This document shows, piece after piece, positions 26,980 to 36,318 of a stretch of DNA of 64,000 nt. The translations under genes and the position numbers were made by a program. Where the stretch lies: NCBI RefSeq assembly GCF_030272705.1, contig NZ_JARFYM010000006.1, positions 178,892 to 242,891 on the forward strand, read 5' to 3'. The notes under the pieces were generated by a model. It ran no database searches and was not told the DNA's origin. It saw only the letters and a list, made by a program, of their open reading frames with translations. This DNA comes from Rhizobium mayense. GTDB lineage: Bacteria > Pseudomonadota > Alphaproteobacteria > Rhizobiales > Rhizobiaceae. The stretch's first letter is position 1, and the number at the start of each line of letters is the position of its first letter.

Positions 26980-27639
26980 GTGAGGATTCTTCTGGTCGAA
27001 GACGATGAGACGATCGGCGGCGCGGTTCGTGACCATATCGCTGCGACCCCGCATGCCATCGACTGGGTAAAAAACCTGGCCGACGCGACAGAGGTCACCA
27101 GCGCCGTGCATTACGGCCTTATCCTGCTCGACCTGCAGCTTCCCGACGGCATAGGCATCGACTTCCTAAAGAAACTGCGCCGCAAACCTGATGAAACGCC
27201 CGTCATCATTCTGACAGCCCGCGACCAGATTTCCGACCGCATCGACGGGCTGAACAGCGGCGCCGACGACTATCTCGTCAAGCCGTTCAATCTCGACGAA
27301 CTCTCCGCCCGCATCATGGCGGTGGCCCGTCGCTATAGCGGCAGTCCACAACCAACTATCCGCGTTGCCGATCTCGAAATCGACCTGCCGCAGCGGCGCA
27401 TTTCGCTCTCGGGCAAGGATGTCGTACTGACCGGGCGCGAATGGGCGGTTCTGGATCTGCTGGTGGCACGACCAGGCGCCATCGTCTCGAAAGACCAGAT
27501 CGAAGAAGCGCTTTACGCCTTCGGCTCGGAAATCGAAAGCAACACCGTGGAAGTCTATGTCAGCCGTCTGCGCAAAAAGATCGGCAGGGACCGCATCCGC
27601 ACCGCCCGCGGCGTCGGCTATTGCCTGGGTGAGAGATGA
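26980..27639 (+). CDS. OmpR/PhoB-type response regulator
   Basis: Transcription factor of 219 residues. The receiver domain starts MRILLVEDDETIGG with acidic residues 8-9, has the phospho-acceptor Asp51 in LILLDLQLPDG and the conserved Lys in LVKPFNLDEL. The C-terminal winged helix includes LTGREWAVLDLLVARPG and SNTVEVYVSRLRKKIG. It starts with GTG at 26980, supported by GAGGG upstream. Its stop overlaps the histidine kinase start as ATGA, so the pair is coupled. The stimulus is unknown. Confidence 0.95.
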   Translation: MRILLVEDDETIGGAVRDHIAATPHAIDWVKNLADATEVTSAVHYGLILLDLQLPDGIGIDFLKKLRRKPDETPVIILTARDQISDRIDGLNSGADDYLVKPFNLDELSARIMAVARRYSGSPQPTIRVADLEIDLPQRRISLSGKDVVLTGREWAVLDLLVARPGAIVSKDQIEEALYAFGSEIESNTVEVYVSRLRKKIGRDRIRTARGVGYCLGER

Positions 27640-28988
27640 AGCAGCGCAAGGCTCCCAAGCGCACCAGCATCACACGCCGCTTGATTGCGGCGCTCACCGG
27701 CACCGTCGTCCTGTTCTGGCTGATCGCTGTCGGGATCGGTGTCTATGTGGTCAACAAGGAGCTCTCCGAGACCTTCGACGGTGCATTGCAGGAAACCGCC
27801 CAGCGGCTGATGCCGCTGGTGGTCGACGATCTCGCCGATCGCGATCCCGCCGCCGATCCGCAGACCCTTGAAAACATGGAGAGGGGACTGAATCGGGAAT
27901 ACCTGACTTACCAAGTGCTCGACGCGACCGGCAAGCTCCTCCTGCATTCCCATGATGCGCCCACGACGCCTTACGACGTGCCGCTGGCGATCGGTTTCCA
28001 TAATACGGGGAAATACCGGATCTATACCGAATCCTCGCCGGACGGCGCGCTCTTCCTACATGTCGCCGATGCCTTCAAGAACCGCCGGGAAGCAGCCCGC
28101 GAAAGCGGCGTCGCCCTCCTCTGGCCGTTGCTCGCCCTGATCCCGGGCAGCATCCTCGCCATTTGGTTCATCGTCGGCCGCTCTCTTCGCCCGATCGACC
28201 GGTTGCGATCGGAAATCGCCACCAAGGACGGCGGCAACATGGCCCCCTTGGAGAGCGATACGCTGCCGCACGAGCTGCAGCCGATCGCCCGCTCCGTCAA
28301 TCTGTTGCTCGGCCGCCTGCGCTCCGCCCTCGAAGCCGAGCGGGAATTCACCGCCAACAGCGCCCATGAGCTACGCACGCCGATTGCAGGCGCGCTCGCG
28401 CAGACCCAGCGCCTGATCGCAGAGCTGCCGAAAGGGCCGCTTGTCGATCGCGCTGGACGCATCGAGACCTCGCTCTCCAATCTCGGCCGGCTTGCGGAGA
28501 AGCTGCTGCAGCTCTCCCGCGCCCAGGCCGGCATCGGCACCGGCGACAAGCCGGCCGATCTGATCGCCATCATCGAAACCATCATCGGCGACTACGACCG
28601 CGACACAGGCACGGCCGGGCGCATTCTCCTGGAAAACGAGGCGGACGGAAAGCTAATCCGCAACGTCGATATCGACGGCTTCGCAATCGTCATGCGCAAC
28701 CTGATCGAAAACGCCCTGATCCACGGCCCGGCCGACGACGAGGTGACCGTCAGGATCGACGCCGGTATCATTCGTGTTCTGAACGGTGGCCATGTGCTGT
28801 CACAGGAAGAACTGGCCGGTCTGAAAAAGCGCTTCTGGCGCGGCAGGACCAAAGCTTCCGGCTCCGGCCTCGGCCTTGCCATCGCCGAGCGTATTGTCGC
28901 GCAGATCGGCGGTCGCCTCGATCTGCTGTCGCCAGCCACCGGTCAGGTGGACGGTTTTGAAGCCAGGATCGTTCTGCCGGAAGTCTGA
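27636..28988 (+). CDS. Sensor histidine kinase
   Basis: Inner-membrane sensor of 450 residues, partner of the OmpR-type regulator. Two membrane segments (about residues 17-40 and 160-181) flank a periplasmic sensor of about 120 residues. The H-box FTANSAHELRTPIAG has the phospho-acceptor His244. The ATP-binding domain shows the N-box NLIENALIHG and G2 box GSGLGLAIA, but the G1 box reads VLNGGH instead of DxGxG, with Asn in place of Asp. This variant occurs in some proteobacterial kinases and may slow turnover. QseC/PmrB-like overall layout. Confidence 0.92.
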   Translation: MKQRKAPKRTSITRRLIAALTGTVVLFWLIAVGIGVYVVNKELSETFDGALQETAQRLMPLVVDDLADRDPAADPQTLENMERGLNREYLTYQVLDATGKLLLHSHDAPTTPYDVPLAIGFHNTGKYRIYTESSPDGALFLHVADAFKNRREAARESGVALLWPLLALIPGSILAIWFIVGRSLRPIDRLRSEIATKDGGNMAPLESDTLPHELQPIARSVNLLLGRLRSALEAEREFTANSAHELRTPIAGALAQTQRLIAELPKGPLVDRAGRIETSLSNLGRLAEKLLQLSRAQAGIGTGDKPADLIAIIETIIGDYDRDTGTAGRILLENEADGKLIRNVDIDGFAIVMRNLIENALIHGPADDEVTVRIDAGIIRVLNGGHVLSQEELAGLKKRFWRGRTKASGSGLGLAIAERIVAQIGGRLDLLSPATGQVDGFEARIVLPEV

Positions 28989-29082
28989 TCCCACCAGGGA
29001 CGGGCGCCGCTTGCCGATTGGCCTTGCAAAGACCGGCAAAGGGTGCGAGCAAGCGCAAGACGTTTCCTGCAGGCGAGTATTT

Positions 29083-30009
29083 ATGATCGTATCCTTCGAC
29101 ATCGGCGGCACCGCCATCAAAGGCGGTATCGCCCACACCATGACGGACATCACGCCGCTCGCCCGCCGCCCGACGCCGAAGCACGACTTCGGCGAATTCG
29201 TCCAAGCTTTGCGCGCTATTATCGCTGAGACCGGAGAGAAGCCGGATTGCGTTTCCTTTTCGATCGCCGGCGTCGTCGATCCTGACACGCAGGCACTTAT
29301 CTGCGCCAACATCCCTTGCATCCACGGCCGGCGCCTTGCCGCCGAGCTGGAAGCGGAACTCGGCTATCCCGTCCTGATAGCCAACGACGCCGATTGTTTC
29401 GCGATGGCGGAGGCAATGTCGGGCGCCGGACGTGGCCATCGCATCGTCTTCGGCGCCATTCTCGGTACCGGCGTCGGCGGCGGCCTAGTGGCGGATGGCC
29501 GTCTCGTCAACGCCGCCGGCGGCTTTGCCGGCGAGTGGGGCCACGGCCCGATCATAGCCTCATTTGCCGGCAATCCACCGGTCGCCATCCCCGCCTATCC
29601 CTGCGGCTGCGGCCAAAAAGGTTGCGTCGATACGGTCGGCGGCGCCCGTGGCGTCGAACGCCTGCACAAGACCCTGCACGGACTGGAATTTTCCAGCGAG
29701 GAAATCATCCGCCAATGGCTCGATGGCGATGCAAAGGCGGAGCGGACGATCGATGTGCTCGTCGATCTCGTCGCCTCGCCGCTGGCGCTGACCATCAACA
29801 TCACCGGCGCGACGATCGTCCCTGTCGGCGGTGGCCTTTCCAATGTCGAACCCCTGCTGGCCCGGCTGGATGCGGCGGTGCGCGCGCGTATCCTCCGCAA
29901 GTTCGACCGCCCGCTCGTCGTGCCTAGCGAATGCAAGGTCGAGCCCGGTCTTATCGGTGCGGCATTGTTGGGACTGAAATTTGCCGAAGAGCGAAGCCAT
30001 GCTGCTTGA
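29083..30009 (+). CDS. ROK family sugar kinase (N-acetylglucosamine/N-acetylmannosamine kinase-like)
   Basis: Sugar kinase of 308 residues. ATP-binding entry is SFDIGGTAIKGGIA, the catalytic Asp lies in ANDADCFAMAEA, GTGVGGGLV is the second phosphate loop, and the zinc site is CGCGQKGCVDT. EWGHGPI provides the sugar-contact Glu/His. The frame is open from 28876, but the start at 29083 (MIVSFDIGG) matches the family. Its end overlaps the start of the CutC gene by 11 nt, so the two are translationally coupled. An amino-sugar substrate is likely but not proven. Confidence 0.9.
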   Translation: MIVSFDIGGTAIKGGIAHTMTDITPLARRPTPKHDFGEFVQALRAIIAETGEKPDCVSFSIAGVVDPDTQALICANIPCIHGRRLAAELEAELGYPVLIANDADCFAMAEAMSGAGRGHRIVFGAILGTGVGGGLVADGRLVNAAGGFAGEWGHGPIIASFAGNPPVAIPAYPCGCGQKGCVDTVGGARGVERLHKTLHGLEFSSEEIIRQWLDGDAKAERTIDVLVDLVASPLALTINITGATIVPVGGGLSNVEPLLARLDAAVRARILRKFDRPLVVPSECKVEPGLIGAALLGLKFAEERSHAA

Positions 30010-30709
30010 GGTCTGCGTCGAGGATATTGCCGGCCTCAACGCCGCCGTCGCCGGCGGGGCCGATCGCATCGAGCTTTGCAGCGCCCTTGCCGTCGGCGGC
30101 CTGACCCCGAGTGCGGGGCTGATGGCGATGGCAGCGCGCGCTCCCATCCCTGCCTATGCCATGATCCGTCCCCGCGCCGGCAGTTTCGTTTATTCGGCAG
30201 ATGAACTCGCCGTCATGAAAAGCGACATCGACGCCATCAGACATGCCGGCCTGCCGGGAGTCGTGCTCGGTGCCTCCCTGCCCGACGGCCGCCTGGATCG
30301 CGATACGCTCGCCGCCCTCGTCGCCCATGCCGAAGGCCTCGGCAAGACATTGCACCGCGCCTTCGATCTCGTTCCGGATATCGAGGAAGCGGTGGAACTC
30401 GCCGTTTCGCTTGGCTTCGAGCGCATCCTGACGTCCGGCTGCGAGAAGACGGCCGTGGAAGGCCTCGCCGTGTTGGAACAGGCAATCGCCATCGCGGCCG
30501 GCCGCATTTCCATCATGCCCGGCTCGGGCGTCAATATCGGGACGGTCGACAAGCTCTGGCCGCGCTTGGCGATCGGTGAAATCCATTCTTCCTGCTCCGT
30601 CGCCGAAAAAGAGACGGATGAACATCTGCTCGCCTTCGGATTTTCCACCCCGACTGTCCGCCGCACCGACGCCGCCGTCGTGAGGATGCTCAAGGCGCAT
30701 TTCGCCTGA
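29999..30709 (+). CDS. cutC: CutC family protein
   Basis: TIM-barrel protein of 236 residues annotated in other bacteria as copper homeostasis protein CutC. Typical segments are LLEVCVEDIAGLNAAVAGGA, DRIELCSALAVGGLTPS, MIRPRAGSFVYS, GKTLHRAFDLV, ERILTSGCEKTA and MPGSGVN. The start at 29999 is preferred over a TTG at 29981. It overlaps the ROK kinase gene. Coupling to an amino-sugar kinase argues for a metabolic role rather than copper handling, which fits doubts about the copper function of this family; this is inference. Confidence 0.9.
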   Translation: MLLEVCVEDIAGLNAAVAGGADRIELCSALAVGGLTPSAGLMAMAARAPIPAYAMIRPRAGSFVYSADELAVMKSDIDAIRHAGLPGVVLGASLPDGRLDRDTLAALVAHAEGLGKTLHRAFDLVPDIEEAVELAVSLGFERILTSGCEKTAVEGLAVLEQAIAIAAGRISIMPGSGVNIGTVDKLWPRLAIGEIHSSCSVAEKETDEHLLAFGFSTPTVRRTDAAVVRMLKAHFA

Positions 30710-30849
30710 ACAGGGGCTGCGATTTGACAAAGAAACGGTAGAGTGATCAATCGTTCATAAACGCATATTGTGTAGCTATAGATCGGCTGCGGAATGCCAA
30801 CCCGTCGCAGTTGAGCAGGTTTCCTCTGGAGTAGCTGTAGATCTGAACC

Positions 30850-31782
30850 ATGTCGGTGGCGCCACCTCGCAAGAAAAGCAGGGCTGTCTTCTGGATTGCG
30901 GCGATCGTCATCGGCTCGATCATTTTGGCGACGGCGTTGCTTGCCAACGGAATGCGCAATCTCCGGGCACTGGACGCCCGCTATCATCTTGAGCTGTTCA
31001 AGGCGTCGGCACAGCAACTCCTAACCCCGGCGGAGACGACCACCGCGCCGCAGACCGCCGCCGGGCAAACTGCCAATCCGAAGCCGGTCGAAACCGGCCC
31101 CTCGAAAACCGCACCGGCAAATCCGCCGACAACTACGGCACATGCACTTGCACCCGCACAGATGCCGGCCACACCTGCCAAAGCCCCGGCGGCAGCAAAG
31201 GCAACGCGCGCCCGGCGCTCTCATCTGTTCGATGCGCCCGTCGACGCCTTGCGCGGCGCGTTCATACGAAGCTGGCGGACAACGGGGCCGATGCTGTGCG
31301 CCGACCTCATCAAATCCGGCCTGCCCGTCGGCGAATGGCGGCAGAGCGCGCTTGGCGCCGCAACTTACGAATGCAGTTACGAGATCCAGAAGGGCGGCAA
31401 CGGTGAACCAAACGCGGCGTCGTTCTTTATCATCATCCGCGGCACGCCGGCCGGAGAGCTCGACAACATCCGCATCAAGGTGATCATGCCCGACAATGCG
31501 GACGGCCGTGCCATCGGCGAGATGTTCGTCGATTCCGTCGTCGCGTTGCTGACAGAGACCCGCTGGCTCGACTTCCAGACTGCGCTCGACGCGATCGGCA
31601 AACTACAGGACGTGACGCAGCAAGCTTTCGGCACAAAACTCGCCTTCTTCCGGGAATTCCAAAACGACAGGAGTTTCAACCTTCAGCTGGGGCTGGAGAG
31701 AAAAACGCCGGAGGAGATCCGCACGGCCATCGTCTTCGACAAGGCGCGATGGACGCTCCCGTCGCCGACACCGGCCAGATAA
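30850..31782 (+). CDS. Uncharacterised membrane-anchored protein with Ala/Pro/Thr-rich linker
   Basis: A 310-residue protein with one N-terminal membrane segment (AVFWIAAIVIGSIILATALL, residues 12-31), a low-complexity Ala/Pro/Thr linker at about residues 58-118, and a periplasmic globular domain with WRTTGPMLCADLIKSGLP, YECSYEIQKGG and SFFIIIRGTPAGEL. Two Cys (MLCAD and YECSY) may pair. I do not recognise a characterised family. It stands alone, 140 nt after cutC, and is followed by a strong terminator. Confidence 0.75.
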   Translation: MSVAPPRKKSRAVFWIAAIVIGSIILATALLANGMRNLRALDARYHLELFKASAQQLLTPAETTTAPQTAAGQTANPKPVETGPSKTAPANPPTTTAHALAPAQMPATPAKAPAAAKATRARRSHLFDAPVDALRGAFIRSWRTTGPMLCADLIKSGLPVGEWRQSALGAATYECSYEIQKGGNGEPNAASFFIIIRGTPAGELDNIRIKVIMPDNADGRAIGEMFVDSVVALLTETRWLDFQTALDAIGKLQDVTQQAFGTKLAFFREFQNDRSFNLQLGLERKTPEEIRTAIVFDKARWTLPSPTPAR

Positions 31783-31822
31783 CAGAACCGCTCGCGAAAA
31801 TTTTACTTTTAACCTGAGATGG

Positions 31823-31846
31823 GGGGCGCTGTTCGCCCCGCTTTTT
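31823..31846 (+). terminator. Intrinsic terminator after the membrane-anchored protein gene
   Basis: GGGGCG-CTGTT-CGCCCC followed by GCTTTTTGTT, about 40 nt after the stop codon. Confidence 0.8.
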
Positions 31847-31918
31847 GTTGCACCGCGCCATCGATAGTGGTCAAATGCGCGCGATTTCGATGGCCGGTGA
31901 CCGACCGGTCGCCCACAG

Positions 31919-31962
31919 CATGATTCTCAAAAGTGCGAAGCGGTTCTTGGATAAGATCATGC
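31919..31962. repeat. Dispersed rhizobial intergenic repeat, second copy type
   Basis: CATGAT at 31919 and ATCATG at the right end are inverted, with the core AAAGTGCGAAGCGGTT shared with the element at 14979-15044. It lies just upstream of the DHA2 transporter gene. Confidence 0.55.
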
Positions 31963-32017
31963 GCCAGCATTGACGCGCCGAACCTCCCATTCGGCCGTGG
32001 AAAGTAATTGCATTCCC

Positions 32018-33469
32018 ATGGATTCCACGGATACCGCCCCAGAAGGCGAGGTCTTCGCGATCGACCGCGACCCCCGCATGCGCTACATCATCCCCGCCGT
32101 GGTCGCCGTTGCATTCCTGATGGAGCAGCTCGATTCGACAATCCTCGTCACGGCCGTTCCTGACATCGCCAGAAGCCTTGCCACGACGCCCGTGCGCATG
32201 AACCTCGCGGTCACGACCTATATTCTGACGCTCGCCATGTTCATCCCGGTGAGCGGCTGGTTCGCCGACCGCTTCGGCGCACGGCGCATCTTTGCTCTGT
32301 CGCTCTTCACCTTCACCATGGGCTCGATACTGTGCGGCCTGGCGACGAGCCTGCCGATGCTCGTCGCCACGCGCGCCCTCCAGGGTTTCGGCGGTGCGAT
32401 GATGACGCCGGTCGGACGCCTCATCCTGATCCGCAGTTTTCCCCGCAGCCAATTGGTGACTGCGATGACCTATATGACATTGCCGGCCGTTATCGGCCCG
32501 GTGATCGGACCTATTCTCGGCGGTTTTCTCACGACCTATCTCTCCTGGCGCTGGATCTTCTGGGTCAACCTGCCCTTCGGCATCATCGGCATGCTGATGG
32601 CGTTGCGCTACGTCGAAGACACCGTTCGCGACACCTCGATCAAATTCGACTTTCCAGGTTTCATCATGGTCGGCGTCGGCTGCGTGCTGCTGCAATACGG
32701 CATCGAGAATGTCGGCCGGCCGACCATTCCTGTCTGGGCCATCATCGCCGTCCTTGCGGCCGCCTGCCTGCTTCTTGTCGCCTTCATCCGCTACGCCAAG
32801 ACAGCGGAATCGCCGGCCGTCGATCTGACGCTGTTCAAGCTGCGCACGTTCCGCGTCGGCACCTTGGCCGGCGGAATCTGTCGTGTCGGCCTCAACGGCG
32901 TGCCCTTCCTGTTGCCGCTGATGCTGCAGGTTGGTTTTGGCTTGAGCCCGATCGTTTCGGGCACGTTGACCTTCGTCAGCGCATTGAGCGCTCTCGCCGT
33001 GCGTCCCGTATCATCGACGATGCTGAGGCTTTATGGCTTCGACCGCGTATTGAGCTGGAGTGCTGTTTTCGGCGCCGCCATCGTCGCCGGTTTCGCCCTG
33101 ATCGGGCCGGAGACGCCGCATTGGTTCATTATTGTTTACGTCTTCGTCTTCGGCCTGGCGCGCGCCGCGCAGTTCATGACGTCGAATACGCTTTCCTATT
33201 CCGACACACCCGCCGCTCAGCTCAGCCGCGCCACGAGCCTCGGCGGCGTGCTGCAGCAGTTGAGCGTCAGCTTCGGCGTCTCCATTGCCGCCATGCTGCT
33301 CGGCCTCGTCACACTGGACGGCTCCAAGCTTACGCCGGATAAGTTCCACATGGCATTTCTGCTAATGGCGGTGATCCCGCTCCTGGGTCTGCCGGGCTTC
33401 CTGAAGCTGCGGCCGGAAGACGGCAGGCAGGTCAGCGGCCACTATCGCCAATCGAAGGAAGCCGCTTAA
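32018..33469 (+). CDS. MFS drug/H+ antiporter, DHA2 (EmrB/QacA) family
   Basis: Inner-membrane efflux pump of 483 residues with about 14 hydrophobic segments. Motif D1-like MEQLDSTILVTAVPDIA lies in the first helix, motif A is GWFADRFGARRIF, motif B is RALQGFGGAMMTPVGRLIL, and motif C-like GPVIGPILGGFL follows. The start at 32018 (MDSTDTAPEGE) gives a normal cytoplasmic N-terminus. It is convergent with spoVR and has no adjacent membrane-fusion or regulator gene, so it probably works alone. Its substrate is unknown. Confidence 0.92.
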   Translation: MDSTDTAPEGEVFAIDRDPRMRYIIPAVVAVAFLMEQLDSTILVTAVPDIARSLATTPVRMNLAVTTYILTLAMFIPVSGWFADRFGARRIFALSLFTFTMGSILCGLATSLPMLVATRALQGFGGAMMTPVGRLILIRSFPRSQLVTAMTYMTLPAVIGPVIGPILGGFLTTYLSWRWIFWVNLPFGIIGMLMALRYVEDTVRDTSIKFDFPGFIMVGVGCVLLQYGIENVGRPTIPVWAIIAVLAAACLLLVAFIRYAKTAESPAVDLTLFKLRTFRVGTLAGGICRVGLNGVPFLLPLMLQVGFGLSPIVSGTLTFVSALSALAVRPVSSTMLRLYGFDRVLSWSAVFGAAIVAGFALIGPETPHWFIIVYVFVFGLARAAQFMTSNTLSYSDTPAAQLSRATSLGGVLQQLSVSFGVSIAAMLLGLVTLDGSKLTPDKFHMAFLLMAVIPLLGLPGFLKLRPEDGRQVSGHYRQSKEAA

Positions 33470-33481
33470 AAACCTGCGCCG

Positions 33482-35032
33482 TCAGGCCGCAATGGCCGAC
33501 GGGCGCGGATGGACGAGATGGTCGCGCAGGACCAAGCCGGAGCGGTCGACTTCCTGCAGCAGCACGTCATAGCTCCAGAGATCGGCGAGGTGCTGCAGCA
33601 CGCGCTTGGCGTCTACATCCTCCAGAAGGCCGCCGTTCAGCACGGTATGCTTGAGCATCAGCCGCCGGTCACCGGCCAGATCGACATCGACGATCTCGAT
33701 ATGCGGATCGATCCAGCCGACATCATATTGCCGCGCCAACTCGCGGCGGATGCGTTTGTAGCCTCGCTCGTCATGGATTGCCGCCACCAACAACCCCTCT
33801 TCCTCTTCCGGATCATCGGTGAGATGGAACATACGCATCTTGCGCATCAGATGCGGGCTGAGGAACTGCGACACGAAGCTCTCGTCGCGGTAATTGGCCC
33901 AGAGGTCCCGCAGCACCGCCATAGTGTCGCCGGTCCCGGCGATATCTGGAAACCACTGCCGGTCCTCTTCCTTCGGCTTCGTCACGATCCGCTCGATATC
34001 CTGCATCATCGCAAAACCGATCGCGTAGGGATTGAGGCCGGAATAGCGCGGATCGTTGAAGGCCGGCTGGAAGACGACATTGGTATGCGACTTGAGGAAT
34101 TCCAGGAAATCGCCGTCGCCGATGCCGCCGAGCTCGTGCAGGCGCGTCATGATGCGGTAGTGTACATAGGTCGCCGTACCTTCGTTCATGACCTTGGTCT
34201 GGCTTTGCGGGTAGAAATATTGGGCCACATGCCGGACGATGCGCAAAATCTCCCGTTGCCACGGCTTCATTCGCGGCGCCATCTTCTCCAGGAAATAGAG
34301 GATATTTTCCTGCGGCAGGCCGGCGAGCGAACGCCGGTGCTGCAAATCGAGGTCAGGCATCTTCTTGTCCTTTGCGACCGGAACCGTCCGCCAGAGGTCG
34401 TTGAATATCCGCTCGTCATATTCGCGCCGCTCACGCTCGCGCTTTTCCTCATCGCGCAGGTCAGGAGTTTTCTTGCCGGCATAGCGATGGACGCCATGCG
34501 ACATCAACGCATGCGCCGCATCCAGCGTCCGCTCGACGGCGGCGTGACCGTAGCGCTCCTCGCAGCGGGCGATATAACCCTTGGCGAAGTTGAGATAATC
34601 GAGGATACCCTCGGCATCCGTCCAGAGCTTGAACAGGTAGTTGTTCTTGAAGAAGTGATTGTGACCGAAGGCGGCATGGGCGACCACCAGCGCCTGCATC
34701 GTCGCCGTATTCTCCTCCATCAGGTAGGAAATGCAGGGCGAACTGTTGATGACGATCTCATAGGCAAGTCCGCGCAGGCCCTTGCGATAGAACGCTTCGT
34801 GATGCGCAAAATGTTTGCCGAAGGACCAATGCTTGTAAAACAGCGGCATGCCGATCGAGGAATAGACGTCCAGCATCTGCTCGGCAGTAATGATCTCAAT
34901 CTGATTGGGGTAGACGTTGAGGCCGAGCTCGTCGATGGCGATCCGCTCGCAGGCATCGTGGATCCGTTGGATGGTGGCGAAATCCCAGTCCGCACCCTCA
35001 AAAAGCCGCTCCATCGATGCTTTCGCCATCAT
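33482..35032 (-). CDS. SpoVR family protein (YcgB-like)
   Basis: Soluble protein of 516 residues, usual for the SpoVR/YcgB family. Characteristic segments are GMPLFYKHWSFGKHFAHHEA, YEIVINSSPCISYLMEENT, AHAAFGHNHFFKNN, EGTATYVHYRIM and NPYAIGFAMMQDIERI. The organism does not sporulate; in enterobacteria the homologue belongs to the YeaG-YeaH stress pathway. The start ATG at 35032 overlaps the yeaH stop (ATGA), so it is the third gene of prkA-yeaH-spoVR. Its biochemical activity is not established. Confidence 0.95.
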   Translation of the reverse strand: MMAKASMERLFEGADWDFATIQRIHDACERIAIDELGLNVYPNQIEIITAEQMLDVYSSIGMPLFYKHWSFGKHFAHHEAFYRKGLRGLAYEIVINSSPCISYLMEENTATMQALVVAHAAFGHNHFFKNNYLFKLWTDAEGILDYLNFAKGYIARCEERYGHAAVERTLDAAHALMSHGVHRYAGKKTPDLRDEEKRERERREYDERIFNDLWRTVPVAKDKKMPDLDLQHRRSLAGLPQENILYFLEKMAPRMKPWQREILRIVRHVAQYFYPQSQTKVMNEGTATYVHYRIMTRLHELGGIGDGDFLEFLKSHTNVVFQPAFNDPRYSGLNPYAIGFAMMQDIERIVTKPKEEDRQWFPDIAGTGDTMAVLRDLWANYRDESFVSQFLSPHLMRKMRMFHLTDDPEEEEGLLVAAIHDERGYKRIRRELARQYDVGWIDPHIEIVDVDLAGDRRLMLKHTVLNGGLLEDVDAKRVLQHLADLWSYDVLLQEVDRSGLVLRDHLVHPRPSAIAA

Positions 35033-36300
35033 CCGCTCCTTGTTTCTGCCGCCCGGCGCTGAAAGAGATCATGGAAGACCGGGTAGATCTGGCTGCGATC
35101 GCTGACGCGGCGCATCGACAGCACGGGCCAGCCCACTTGGATGCGCTCATAGAGCGACCAGAGCGCCGAACCGGATGAGATCGCAACACTGCGCGCCTCA
35201 CCCACCTCCAGATAGGCGAAATACTGGCTGACCGGCAAAATGGAGTTGGTGAGCAGCGCCGCCGCTGTCGCATTGTCCGAATAGGCATTGTCGCCATCCG
35301 ACGCCTGCGCCGCATAGATGTTCCAGTCCGATGGCGGGAAACGATCATGAACGATCCGCCGCATGGCTTCGAGCGCGCTCGACACCTGCGTGCCGCCGGT
35401 CGCCGGACTGCGGAAAAACGTCTCTTCGTCCACCTCTTCGGCGACATCCGTATGACGGATGAAGACGATCTCGACGCGACGATACTGCCGCGTCAGGAAG
35501 ATGTAGAGGAGCATGTAGAAGCGCTTGGCAAGGTCCTTCATGTGCTCCGACATCGAGCCGGAGACGTCCATGAGGCAGAACATCACGGCCTGCGCCACCG
35601 GCTTCGGCTCGTTCTCGAAACGGCGATAGCGAATGTCTATCGGATCGATGTAGGGAATGCGCCGGACCTTCGATTCCAGCACCTTTATTTCGGCCTCGAG
35701 TGCGGCACGCCGCTCCTCGTCCTGGCATTCGGCCGCCTCCGCCTCAAGCTCGGCGACGGTCTCTGGCTTCGGCCGATGCAGCGCCACGCGCCGCATCATC
35801 GCCAGCCGCATGGTGCGGTTGATGGCAAGATTGGCTGGCGATCCCGTCACCGAATAGCCCGATCGTACCGGATTGGGCTGATCGGTCGTCGTCAGCCGCT
35901 TCTTGGCAAGATCGGGAAGTTCGAGATCGTCGAGGAAAAGGTCGAGGAATTCCTCGCGCGTCAGGATGAAGCGGAAGGCGTCTTCACCGCTGCCCTCGCC
36001 GCCAGCCCGCCCTCTTCCGCCACCGCTCTCCGGCCGCGGAAGTATATCGCCTTCAATGAAGTCCTTGTTGCCGGGAAGGATATGCTCATGCAGACCGTCC
36101 GGGCCGCGATGGAGCCGAGGTTCCTCGGTTCCATCTAAGGGAATGCTGATCTCACCGCCCTTCAGAATGTCCTGAATGTCGCGATTTTGAGAGGATTCGT
36201 AGACCGCTCTCTGCACCAGCGCTTTTGCTCTTCGCAAAAATCGTTGACGATTTTCTAGACTTTTGCCGCCCGGGTTAAGGCGTCGGTCAACAATGTGCAT
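35029..36300 (-). CDS. yeaH: YeaH/YhbH family protein (DUF444, VWA-like)
   Basis: Protein of 423 residues. After a basic N-terminus (MHIVDRRLNPGGKSLENRQR) and a Gly-rich linker (SGGGRGRAGGEGSG), the C-terminal half is von Willebrand A-like with the metal site DVSGSMSEHMKD and the region GGTQVSSALEAM. It lies 18 nt after prkA and overlaps spoVR. YeaH is the usual partner of the PrkA/YeaG kinase and is thought to act with it under nutrient stress; the exact role is not known. Confidence 0.95.
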   Translation of the reverse strand: MHIVDRRLNPGGKSLENRQRFLRRAKALVQRAVYESSQNRDIQDILKGGEISIPLDGTEEPRLHRGPDGLHEHILPGNKDFIEGDILPRPESGGGRGRAGGEGSGEDAFRFILTREEFLDLFLDDLELPDLAKKRLTTTDQPNPVRSGYSVTGSPANLAINRTMRLAMMRRVALHRPKPETVAELEAEAAECQDEERRAALEAEIKVLESKVRRIPYIDPIDIRYRRFENEPKPVAQAVMFCLMDVSGSMSEHMKDLAKRFYMLLYIFLTRQYRRVEIVFIRHTDVAEEVDEETFFRSPATGGTQVSSALEAMRRIVHDRFPPSDWNIYAAQASDGDNAYSDNATAAALLTNSILPVSQYFAYLEVGEARSVAISSGSALWSLYERIQVGWPVLSMRRVSDRSQIYPVFHDLFQRRAAETRSG

Positions 36301-36318
36301 TCCTTCTTCCTTGGTGGC

